This document shows, piece by piece, positions 1 to 6,115 of a DNA stretch of 6,115 nt (the first letter of the stretch is position 1; each line of letters begins with the position of its first letter). The position numbers and the translations under genes are program-made. The notes under the pieces are model-generated. The model made no database searches. It was not told the origin of the DNA and worked only from the letters and a program-made list of their open reading frames with translations. The stretch comes from Bacteroidia bacterium (GTDB lineage Bacteria > Bacteroidota > Bacteroidia > UKL13-3), in contig JAKRSG010000338.1 of NCBI GenBank assembly GCA_022402405.1, forward strand, positions 1 to 6,115, in the 5' to 3' direction.

Positions 1-357
1 TTTACCATAGGTTCGGTATTAGCGAGCGACCCAGAAAAGTCGAAAATGAAAGTTCCAGACCTTCATGAAGAAGACTTGCTAGTGTTAGAAAAAGCTATAG
101 ATCAAATGAACGAAGAGCTTCCGGAATTAAAAAGTTTTGTGCTTCCTGGAGGAAATTTGGTTGCGTCGCATTGCCACGTAGCCCGCTGTATATGCAGAAG
201 AGCCGAGAGAATGGTGGTATTATTATCTCAAAACGCACCAGTGCCTTCCTTAATCATTAGCTATCTAAACCGACTAAGCGATTACCTTTTTGTTTTAGCA
301 CGATATCAGGTATTTTTACACAAAGGCGAAGAACTCCCTTGGCGTCCAAGAATGTAG
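1..357 (+). CDS. pduO: Cob(I)alamin adenosyltransferase, PduO type (5' end missing)
   Basis: Cytoplasmic enzyme that moves the adenosyl group of ATP onto cob(I)alamin, making adenosylcobalamin for enzymes such as methylmalonyl-CoA mutase. The frame is open from base 1 (FTIGSVLAS), so the gene begins upstream; the ATG at 46 is an internal Met, since family-typical sequence precedes it. The 118 visible residues are about two thirds of the usual length of about 190. Family landmarks seen: FVLPGG (136-153), the arginine-rich CRRAER helix (193-210) associated with ATP binding, and YLNRLSDYLFVLAR (262-303). The N-terminal P-loop-like nucleotide motif lies outside the window. The gene ends 9 bp from the convergent SPOR gene. 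No pdu operon or cobalamin-dependent gene is visible, so the symbol denotes the family only. The family call is secure; the physiological partner is inferred. Confidence 0.93.
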   Translation, partial: FTIGSVLASDPEKSKMKVPDLHEEDLLVLEKAIDQMNEELPELKSFVLPGGNLVASHCHVARCICRRAERMVVLLSQNAPVPSLIISYLNRLSDYLFVLARYQVFLHKGEELPWRPRM

Positions 358-366
358 GATTTATAT

Positions 367-1797
367 TTAATACGCGCAATAAACCCAAATAGAAGGATGA
401 GCCTTTTCTCTTTTTTCGTAAAGGTTTAAAGCCTTGTTGAGATTGTTATTTTTTTGGTAGCTCACTAAATAATATGGATACCTGCTTGGTTTAATTACCA
501 ATGCAGATGTATCTCCTGCTTTAATCAGTTTTTCTTTAAATCGTTGGGCATTAGCCTCAATCTTAAATGCACCGGCAATTACATAGAATCCCCTTTCAAC
601 GTCGTTTATTTGGGCATCTACGTTTACCATATAAGGCATGTCGTAATCAATTTCTTTGCTTTCTTCTGTGGTAGAAACCGCTTTCTCCTCAGCTTCTATC
701 TTAGGTTCTGTTGTAGTATTTACTGTAGTAGTTATTTCTGGCTGAACCGAAACCGATGCCGCTGGCTCAGCATTTATAATGGAAGGTTCTGCAACAGCAG
801 GTAAGTACCAAGTACTATCAAGTTCATAATTTCCTTTAGTCATAAATCTGCCTATTAAAGCAGCCGACGAGCTTGTTTCAACTGTAATAGGTTCTGCATT
901 TGATATTTCCTTTTCAGCAGGCACTTCAACTGGAAGCGGCGTATTTTCTTCTTTCGCAGAAGGAACTGCTTGCACTTGAGGTTCGGCAGCCACAGGTGAT
1001 TCTGATTGCACGGCAGTATGCTCTTGAGGCGCTAATTCAGGCTTTGGCTCAGGAACAGATTTTTGTTGAGTATCTAAAATAGCAGCTGGATTCTCAAAAA
1101 TATTCATTTGAGAAATCTGTTGTTTAATTCCATCTACCGGACCTTTATATAAAAACAGAGCTAGGTTAATTAATAAAATTAACGTTAGCACACTAGCTAC
1201 GATGGGGAATAATTTATTTGATTTGGGGTTATGTTGACTCTCAGAAATTCTCGCTTGATCTAAAAGCACCTTTAGTTCTTTAAGAGCCGTTTCGCGCATT
1301 TCAACCAAGGCAGCATCTTCCTCTTCAACGGTTTCAACTACAATGCGTTTTGTTTTTAATAAGTTAGCTGCAAAATGAATAGGCTTTAATCCAAAAGTTT
1401 CATCTAAAAATGGGTCGGTTTGAACCGATTCAAAATCGATTTCACCCATTACATTAAACTTAAATAAACCTAAACCTTCAATTTCTACTCTCTTTAACGT
1501 TTGAAGTTCTAGTTTAAATTTTTTCCAAAAAGAGTGCAAGATATTCACAATTTCTTCCGAAGAAATATTCAATACCTCCGAAACAAACTGAATAAATTCT
1601 GGTGTATTCTCAAAATTCCCTACCTGAAAGTATATTTTTTTCTGGGCAGGTATGATTTTCTTGGCAATTGGATCAACCGAAAACTCGTTAGATTGGGCTG
1701 CAAACCTACCGAACTCCTCTAAACATAACTCCGTATGCTTGTGCAAGTAATGCTTTATTAAGTCCCATATTTTCTTATCTACCGCTTCCAATTTCAT
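367..1797 (-). CDS. HU-CCDC81 and SPOR domain membrane protein
   Basis: Probable inner-membrane protein of 476 residues acting at the division septum. Domains in order: an HU/IHF-like HU-CCDC81 region in two parts (about 5-60 and 60-142), with EGLGLFKF at 107-114 matching the family's GLGxF turn; a charged helix (about 155-185); one membrane segment (about 196-217); a long Pro/Glu/Ala-rich spacer (about 240-400); and a C-terminal SPOR domain (about 402-476, starting GFYVIAGAF). With no signal peptide and lysines before the membrane helix, the N-terminus should be cytoplasmic and the SPOR domain periplasmic. SPOR domains bind glycan strands stripped of stem peptides at septa. HU-CCDC81 is a divergent HU clade; DNA binding by this version is not established. 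The start is firm because an in-frame TAG directly precedes the ATG. It is divergent from the T9SS gene, and I see no good promoter for it. Confidence 0.88.
   Translation of the reverse strand: MKLEAVDKKIWDLIKHYLHKHTELCLEEFGRFAAQSNEFSVDPIAKKIIPAQKKIYFQVGNFENTPEFIQFVSEVLNISSEEIVNILHSFWKKFKLELQTLKRVEIEGLGLFKFNVMGEIDFESVQTDPFLDETFGLKPIHFAANLLKTKRIVVETVEEEDAALVEMRETALKELKVLLDQARISESQHNPKSNKLFPIVASVLTLILLINLALFLYKGPVDGIKQQISQMNIFENPAAILDTQQKSVPEPKPELAPQEHTAVQSESPVAAEPQVQAVPSAKEENTPLPVEVPAEKEISNAEPITVETSSSAALIGRFMTKGNYELDSTWYLPAVAEPSIINAEPAASVSVQPEITTTVNTTTEPKIEAEEKAVSTTEESKEIDYDMPYMVNVDAQINDVERGFYVIAGAFKIEANAQRFKEKLIKAGDTSALVIKPSRYPYYLVSYQKNNNLNKALNLYEKREKAHPSIWVYCAY
391..416 (+). terminator. Weak candidate intrinsic terminator for the adenosyltransferase transcript
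   Basis: AGAAGG (391-396) can pair with CCTTTT (402-407) across a 5-base loop, giving six pairs including one G-U. A pyrimidine stretch with six consecutive T residues follows (411-416). The arrangement and its position 33 bp past the stop codon fit a terminator. However, the stem is short and AU-rich, and it lies inside the convergent SPOR coding sequence, so it may be coincidental. Confidence 0.25.
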
Positions 1798-1838
1798 CTA
1801 TTTTCTAAACACAAAGTAAATCGAGAATCACTTGGCTA

Positions 1839-1858
1839 TTTCCACAAGCTTTCCACAA
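1839..1858. repeat. Two direct copies of TTTCCACAA, 11 bp apart
   Basis: TTTCCACAA occurs at 1839-1847 and again at 1850-1858, so the copies lie on the same face of the helix. They sit 42-61 bp upstream of the SPOR gene start and just upstream of the rightward promoter. Each copy with its flanking base (1838-1846 and 1849-1857) matches the relaxed DnaA-box consensus TTWTNCACA at 8 of 9 positions. The repeat is seen directly; a role as an operator or DnaA site is a guess. Confidence 0.5.
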
Positions 1859-1870
1859 AAATTAATTTAC

Positions 1871-1899
1871 TTGTTAATAAAACATTTAAATTATATTTG
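1871..1899 (+). promoter_or_regulatory. Bacteroidota-type promoter for the T9SS cargo gene
   Basis: A TTG (1871-1873), an 18 bp spacer and TATATTTG (1892-1899) together match the Bacteroidota primary sigma consensus, TTG then TAnnTTTG at about 17-23 bp spacing. Transcription should begin around 1904-1907, giving a leader of about 22-25 nt before the ATG at 1929. That leader is A-rich with no Shine-Dalgarno sequence, as is usual in this phylum. Confidence 0.6.
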
Positions 1900-1928
1900 A
1901 CAAGCAATATATCAAACAAAAAGCTAAC

Positions 1929-3515
1929 ATGAAAATAAAACTACTAATTGTTTCCATTCTTTTTTTAAGTTTAAACTCTCAAGCTCAAATCAGCATTTTA
2001 AATGCAGATATGCCCAGAGCAAATGATACATTGAGATTCAGTAATGCTATCAACAACTTTTTACCTATCACTTTTGAAGGAACTGGAGCCAATTTCAATT
2101 GGAATTTTAGTAACATGGGTATTCAAAACCAAGAAGTTCAAAGATACTACGCTCCTACTGCTACTCCTTACTTCCTGCAGTTTTTTTCGGCAAGTTATGG
2201 AGTTCCTGAAGGAAACTTAAATTTAGGTCCGGTTGGTGGTGGCACAGCTAGCAATGCATTTAGTTTTTACAGAGCTACCAATCAGTCGTTAGTGCTGGTT
2301 GGCCGAGGAGCCACTATTCAGAACCTTCCACTGGGGATTGTTTATACTTCTCGTGATACTTTATATAAATTTCCGCTACAATTTGGCGACACTCTGGAGG
2401 GCAACTATATTGGCGAGGCTAGCTTTCAGGCATTAGGAACCTTAAAGCAAGTGGGAACAAGAACAAGTATAGTTGATGGCTGGGGAACAATAACTACTCC
2501 TTACGGAACCTTTAATTGCTTGCGGGTTAAATCTACCATCATAGGTTCTGATTCTATTATTTTTGGTGGATTTGGCATTCCAATACCAAATGATAGAACA
2601 GAGTATACTTGGCTAGCTAAAGGAGAAAGATTCCCTGTTTTAGAGGTAATTGTTAACAATCTAACCAATCAAATAACAAGCATCCGATTTAAAGATAGAT
2701 ACCGTCCGGAAGCCTATGTTAACAATGCCAATTTTAATTCTAACCGAGCAGTGGCTGCAGTTGGCGATACCATAACGTTAACAAGTACCTCTTTGGGCAA
2801 TCCTACAAGCTATAATTGGCAAATAACTCCCAACAAATTCAGTTTTGTTGCCGGTACAAATGCTAGCAGTGCAAGTCCGAGACTGGTATTTTCCGACACT
2901 GGAAACTACTCTGTAAGATTGTCTGTAGGCTATTTAGGAGGATCAGATGATACCTTAAAAGTAGATTATATCCGAATCAGAACAGGTGCCCGTGCTGCGT
3001 TTTCTATAAGCACGAACCATCCAAAGCTTAACGAGATAGTAAGCTTAACCGACCAAAGTACAGGCGATGTTTTAACTTGGCAATGGAGCTTCATTCCAAA
3101 TACTGGTATTGTTTATTTAAATGGTACAAGTAATGTAAGTCAAAATCCGGTGGTTCAATTTAATCAACCTGGAACGTTTGCTGTTCAATTAAGAGTTACC
3201 AATCTTACTGGTCCTAATACCCTAAGAAAGGATGCATATGTACACGTTTGGCCAACGGGAGAAAAAGAACTATCCAATGAACCACATTTATCTTTTTTCC
3301 CAAATCCTGCATTTAATATTATGCACATAAATTCAAATCGGTCTGAACCAATTCAATTGCGAATCATCGATATGTTGGGTCAGACAGTATTTACCAAAAC
3401 CCTTATAAACGAAGGCGATAAAGAGATTTCTATCGAATCTTTTTCAAGAGGAATCTATTTTGTGGATTTGGTTCAGGGCGATAAAAGAAGCTGCGAGCGT
3501 TTACTTTTGAAGTAA
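1929..3515 (+). CDS. Secreted PKD-repeat protein with T9SS type A sorting domain
   Basis: A 528-residue exported protein of unknown function, probably on the cell surface or released. Parts in order: a Sec signal peptide (about 1-20: basic MKIK, a leucine/isoleucine core, ending NSQAQ); a beta-rich N-terminal region (about 21-260) whose DGWGTITTPYGTFNCLRVKS stretch (183-202) and following YTWLAKGERFPVLEV recur, as I remember them, in other Bacteroidota secreted proteins but have no assigned function; two PKD-like Ig domains (about 266-350 and 356-440; the second carries WQWSF and PGTFAVQLRV); and a type A sorting domain (about 452-528) with FFPNP (456-460), GIYFVDL (508-514) and a basic end, ERLLLK. 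The sorting tail should direct outer-membrane passage by the type IX system and be cleaved off. I see no catalytic motif, so an adhesive or structural role is likely but unproven. The gene has its own promoter. Confidence 0.87.
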   Translation: MKIKLLIVSILFLSLNSQAQISILNADMPRANDTLRFSNAINNFLPITFEGTGANFNWNFSNMGIQNQEVQRYYAPTATPYFLQFFSASYGVPEGNLNLGPVGGGTASNAFSFYRATNQSLVLVGRGATIQNLPLGIVYTSRDTLYKFPLQFGDTLEGNYIGEASFQALGTLKQVGTRTSIVDGWGTITTPYGTFNCLRVKSTIIGSDSIIFGGFGIPIPNDRTEYTWLAKGERFPVLEVIVNNLTNQITSIRFKDRYRPEAYVNNANFNSNRAVAAVGDTITLTSTSLGNPTSYNWQITPNKFSFVAGTNASSASPRLVFSDTGNYSVRLSVGYLGGSDDTLKVDYIRIRTGARAAFSISTNHPKLNEIVSLTDQSTGDVLTWQWSFIPNTGIVYLNGTSNVSQNPVVQFNQPGTFAVQLRVTNLTGPNTLRKDAYVHVWPTGEKELSNEPHLSFFPNPAFNIMHINSNRSEPIQLRIIDMLGQTVFTKTLINEGDKEISIESFSRGIYFVDLVQGDKRSCERLLLK

Positions 3516-3528
3516 AAGAAATTTTAGT

Positions 3529-3562
3529 GTGGAAAAACGCTGATTGGCTTTCTATATATTTG
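3529..3562 (+). promoter_or_regulatory. Candidate promoter just upstream of recN
   Basis: TATATTTG (3555-3562) is a perfect TAnnTTTG box, identical to the one before the T9SS gene. The upstream element is weak: GTG (3529-3531) at 23 bp spacing, one mismatch from TTG; the nearer TTG (3544-3546) is only 8 bp away. The box ends 10 bp before the recN ATG, so initiation here would leave a leader of only about 3-6 nt. It could drive recN, the DUF4290 gene and moaA. Confidence 0.4.
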
Positions 3563-3572
3563 TTGCCATAGC

Positions 3573-5243
3573 ATGTTAAGAAGTTTAAAAATCAGAAATT
3601 ACGCCATTATTCGTGAAACAGAGATACAGTTTCATAGCGGACTAAGCATTATAACCGGTGAAACGGGTGCGGGTAAGTCTATTTTAATGGGCGCACTTGG
3701 ATTAATATTAGGCGAGCGCGCCGATTCTAAAGTGATTTTGGAAGGCAGCGACAAATGCGTGGTAGAGGCTACTTTTGAAATTGAATCTTACCAATTACAA
3801 GATTTTTTCCATCAACAAGAACTCGATTATGAATCGGTTTGTATTGTGCGAAGAGAACTTACGAATAGCGGTAAATCAAGAGCCTTCATTAACGACACAC
3901 CTGTTAATCTGCCAATACTAAAGCAGCTTGGATTAAAACTTATAGATATTGTTTCTCAGCATGAAACCTTGGAGTTAAATGAGGCACAGTTTCAATTAAA
4001 TGTTTTAGATGCCATAGCAGATTTAGCTGATTTGAAATCGAATTATAAAGCCACTTATAAAGCTTATAAATCGAAACAAAATGAACTAGACTCATTACTT
4101 CAAAAAGAAGCTAAAGCCAAACAAGATGAAGATTATTTGCGCTTTGTTTTAAATGAAATCCAGGAATTAAATCCTCAAGAATCAGAGCAAGAAGAACTAG
4201 AAAAAAGGCTGGATGAATTAAGTCATGCCGAAACCATACAACAAGCTTGTATTTCTGTTCACAATGCCTTTGAAGGTACCGAAATGGCATTATTAGACCA
4301 GCTAAAAAACCTCAAACAATCATTGCAAAGTGCAGCTAAACATCATCAAGGGATACAAGCTTTATTGCCACGTTTAGAGAGTAATTGGCTCGATTTAAGA
4401 GATATTTCTCAAGAGCTAGCGCAAATTTCAGAGAAAACCTTGGCTGATCCTAATGCCTTGAACCTAGTTGAACAGCGCCTTCAAAGTATATATGCACTCC
4501 AAAAAAAGCATCGAGTTCAAAGCAATGCCGAACTTATTGAGCTAAGAGAAAAATTTGAAAAACAGTTAACTGAAATTGGTTCTCTTGAAACTCAGATTAC
4601 AGAAGCTTCTAATGCATTACTTTTTCTTGAAAAGGAGTGCAGAGATTTAGGCTTATTGTTGCGCGAAAAACGTAAACAAATTATACCAGAAATGAGTAAA
4701 AATGTAAATGACTTACTTCTTGAAGTAGCCATGCCAAATGCTCATTTTGAAATTGAATTACATGAGCTTAATTTTGAAAAAGCCAATGCAGAAGGAATAG
4801 ACGAAGTAAGCTTTTTATTTAGTGCCAACAAGGGATTTAAGCCGCAAGCTATAAGTAAGGTGGCAAGTGGTGGTGAGTTAAGTCGACTCATGCTATGCAT
4901 ACAATCATTAATGGCAAATAAAATGCAATTGCCGAGTGTGGTATTTGATGAAATTGACACAGGTATTTCAGGTGAAGCTGCACAAAAAGTAGCTGCTGTA
5001 ATGCGCCATTATTCTCAATCGCATCAGGTTATTGCCATTTCTCACCTACCACAAATTGCAGCCAAGGCTGATGAACATTTATATGTGTACAAAAGTACTG
5101 AGGGCGAACAAACACAAACGGCTATCAAGCGTTTAAGTACAGAAGAAAGAGTTCAAGAGATAGCACGTATGTTAAGTGGCGAAAATCCTTCTGAAAAGGT
5201 TCTCGCAGCTGCCAGCGAGCTAATTGGTATTTCATTAAATTAA
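3573..5243 (+). CDS. recN: DNA repair protein RecN
   Basis: SMC-like ATPase that acts early in recombinational repair of double-strand breaks, gathering or tethering broken DNA ends with RecA. The 556 residues match the usual length of about 550-575. ATPase motifs are complete: Walker A GETGAGKS (29-36), Q-loop VSQHE (127-131), ABC signature ASGGELSR (431-438), Walker B VVFDEIDTGISG (456-467, with D459/E460) and switch histidine ISHLPQIA (H491). Between the two head halves, about residues 150-375 form the Glu/Lys/Leu-rich coiled coil. The start is firm because MLRSLKIRNYAII is the conserved RecN N-terminus and the next Met, residue 39, lies beyond Walker A. It lies 57 bp after the T9SS gene and 20 bp before the DUF4290 gene. 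I see no LexA-like palindrome upstream. Confidence 0.97.
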   Translation: MLRSLKIRNYAIIRETEIQFHSGLSIITGETGAGKSILMGALGLILGERADSKVILEGSDKCVVEATFEIESYQLQDFFHQQELDYESVCIVRRELTNSGKSRAFINDTPVNLPILKQLGLKLIDIVSQHETLELNEAQFQLNVLDAIADLADLKSNYKATYKAYKSKQNELDSLLQKEAKAKQDEDYLRFVLNEIQELNPQESEQEELEKRLDELSHAETIQQACISVHNAFEGTEMALLDQLKNLKQSLQSAAKHHQGIQALLPRLESNWLDLRDISQELAQISEKTLADPNALNLVEQRLQSIYALQKKHRVQSNAELIELREKFEKQLTEIGSLETQITEASNALLFLEKECRDLGLLLREKRKQIIPEMSKNVNDLLLEVAMPNAHFEIELHELNFEKANAEGIDEVSFLFSANKGFKPQAISKVASGGELSRLMLCIQSLMANKMQLPSVVFDEIDTGISGEAAQKVAAVMRHYSQSHQVIAISHLPQIAAKADEHLYVYKSTEGEQTQTAIKRLSTEERVQEIARMLSGENPSEKVLAAASELIGISLN

Positions 5244-5263
5244 ATTATATTGCAGAACATTAC

Positions 5264-5953
5264 ATGAGTTTAAGTTTAGAATACAATACAGAAAGAGGCA
5301 AGTTGCACATTTCTGAATACGGTAGAATTATTCAGCGTATGATTGCTGTTGCCGTGGCCGAACCGAATAGAGAAAAAAGACAAGTTATTGCCAATGAAAT
5401 CATCAAATTAATGGGGCAACTAAACCCTCATTTAAGAGATGTGGCCGACTATAAACACAAGCTTTGGGATCATTTGTTTGTTATGAGCGATTTTAAACTA
5501 GATGTTGACTCTCCCTACCCTAAGCCTAGTCAAGAAACGATAAAATCTAAACCCGGACCATTAGCCTATCCGCAGTCTAAAATTAAATTTAGGTTTTATG
5601 GCAAAATCGTACCTAAAATGATTGAAAAAATCTCAGATTTTGAAGAAGGTCCTTCGCGTACTGCTTATATAAACGCTATTGGATCGTTCATGAAAATGAG
5701 CTCTAAAGCTTGGAATTTAGAGATGTTAAACGATGAAGAAGTAATGAACCACCTAGAGAGTTTAAGTCAGGGTAAAATTAGCATCAACGAAAGCGAGGAC
5801 CTTCAGTTTAAAAATATGCAACAGCGTAAGGTTACCGTTATAGGAGAAGATAAATTCTCAAACCATAGAGGTAACGGTAATAATAATCAGAACCGAAATA
5901 AATTCAATAAAAATAAAAACAGAAATTTCAAGAATTTCAAAAACGGTCGTTAA
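5264..5953 (+). CDS. DUF4290 protein with a basic Asn-rich tail
   Basis: Cytoplasmic protein of 229 residues with no known function, belonging to a family I know only from Bacteroidota. The recognisable core is residues 5-85, beginning LEYNTERGKL, with EYGRIIQRM (18-26), NPHLRDV (54-60) and the hallmark KHKLWDHLFVMSDFKLDVD (64-82). A second predicted helical part (about 105-170) starts KIKFRFYGKIVPKMIEKI. The last 30 or so residues are disordered, made of Asn, Lys, Arg and Phe, and include NFKNFKN (221-227), encoded by a near-perfect 9 bp tandem repeat. This kind of tail often binds nucleic acid, but that is inference. The start is supported because the conserved core begins at residue 5. It follows recN by 20 bp and overlaps moaA by one base, so it is probably co-transcribed and translationally coupled to both. 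Confidence 0.9.
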   Translation: MSLSLEYNTERGKLHISEYGRIIQRMIAVAVAEPNREKRQVIANEIIKLMGQLNPHLRDVADYKHKLWDHLFVMSDFKLDVDSPYPKPSQETIKSKPGPLAYPQSKIKFRFYGKIVPKMIEKISDFEEGPSRTAYINAIGSFMKMSSKAWNLEMLNDEEVMNHLESLSQGKISINESEDLQFKNMQQRKVTVIGEDKFSNHRGNGNNNQNRNKFNKNKNRNFKNFKNGR

Positions 5954-6115
5954 TGCTTATAGATTCTTTTGGCAGAAAACACGATTATTTGCGCATATCT
6001 CTTACAGATCAGTGCAATTTTAGATGTGTGTATTGTATGCCACATGAGCAGATGGAATTCATGCCAAAAGATTCGTTAATGAAAGCTGATGAAATTTATG
6101 AATTAGCTAAAATAT
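5953..6115 (+). CDS. moaA: GTP 3',8-cyclase MoaA (3' end beyond window)
   Basis: First enzyme of molybdenum cofactor synthesis: a radical SAM protein that converts GTP to 3',8-cyclo-7,8-dihydro-GTP, which MoaC then turns into cyclic pyranopterin monophosphate. Only 54 of about 330 residues are present. They include the typical start MLIDSFGRKHDYLRISLTD and the N-terminal 4Fe-4S cluster motif CNFRCVYC, with cysteines 21, 25 and 28 spaced CxxxCxxC and followed by MP, as in MoaA. The second cluster and the C-terminal GG that activates the enzyme lie outside the window. The ATG shares its A with the preceding TAA stop (TAATG), indicating translational coupling to the DUF4290 gene. Other radical SAM families lack this combination of FGRxHxYLRISLTDxCNFRC and CMP, so the call is strong despite the truncation. 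Confidence 0.95.
   Translation, partial: MLIDSFGRKHDYLRISLTDQCNFRCVYCMPHEQMEFMPKDSLMKADEIYELAKI

Noticed and set aside
46..48. ATG at 46 as the start of the adenosyltransferase
   Set aside because: The frame is open to base 1, and the residues before this Met (FTIGSVLAS) fit the family, so this is an internal methionine of a gene cut by the window edge.
544..804. 86-codon plus-strand reading frame
   Set aside because: It lies antisense within the Pro/Glu-rich spacer and SPOR part of the minus-strand gene. Its protein is Cys/Tyr/Phe/Arg-rich with no domain, as expected for a shadow frame.
900..1082. 60-codon plus-strand reading frame rich in Gln, Ala and Leu
   Set aside because: Its composition mirrors the Glu/Pro/Ala codons of the spacer on the opposite strand, and it has no start context or family resemblance.
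1534..1722. 62-codon plus-strand reading frame
   Set aside because: It is antisense to the well-supported HU-CCDC81 region and shows no recognisable motif.
1812..1847. Possible minus-strand promoter for the SPOR gene (TTACTTTG read on the minus strand, with an upstream TTG inside the repeat)
   Set aside because: The -7 box has one mismatch to TAnnTTTG and the TTG is 25 bp away, beyond the usual 17-23 bp spacing. Too weak to list.
3513..3526. TAAAA-GAAA-TTTTA hairpin at the end of the T9SS gene
   Set aside because: It is an A-T-only stem of five pairs with no T-run after it. It is unlikely to stop transcription, so read-through into recN remains possible.
4742..4960. 72-codon minus-strand reading frame
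   Set aside because: It is antisense to the most conserved part of recN (ABC signature and Walker B), whose codon constraint explains the open frame.

Overview
The window comes from a low-GC member of the Bacteroidota. Three things support this: a secreted protein ending in a type IX secretion (T9SS) sorting tail, a DUF4290 gene and an HU-CCDC81/SPOR protein (both families I know mainly from this phylum), and AT-rich leaders without Shine-Dalgarno sequences but with TAnnTTTG-type promoter boxes. I cannot name the order or genus. The DNA is almost fully coding; the longest gap is 131 bp, and I see no RNA genes, mobile elements, CRISPR arrays or broken genes.

Layout. Positions 1-357 (+) hold the C-terminal two thirds of a PduO-type cob(I)alamin adenosyltransferase. 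It converges, with a 9 bp gap, on a minus-strand gene (367-1797) for an inner-membrane protein with a cytoplasmic HU-like N-terminus and a periplasmic SPOR domain. A divergent control region (1798-1928) contains a good Bacteroidota promoter firing rightward and a 9 bp direct repeat spaced one helical turn apart. Rightward from there lie a T9SS-exported PKD-repeat protein (1929-3515), recN (3573-5243), a DUF4290 gene (5264-5953), and the first 54 codons of moaA (5953 to the window end).

How the genes relate. recN, the DUF4290 gene and moaA are tightly packed (20 bp gap, then a 1 bp overlap) and probably share a transcript, although their known jobs differ: double-strand break repair, unknown, and molybdenum cofactor synthesis. 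recN also has its own promoter-like box very close to its start codon. The adenosyltransferase supplies adenosylcobalamin for B12-dependent enzymes outside the window. The SPOR protein probably acts at the division septum. Most of the window looks like ordinary core genome. I found no clear evidence of an undescribed multi-gene system. The points most worth following are the HU-to-SPOR membrane protein, the uncharacterised DUF4290 protein beside recN, the near-leaderless recN promoter, and the repeat in the divergent region.
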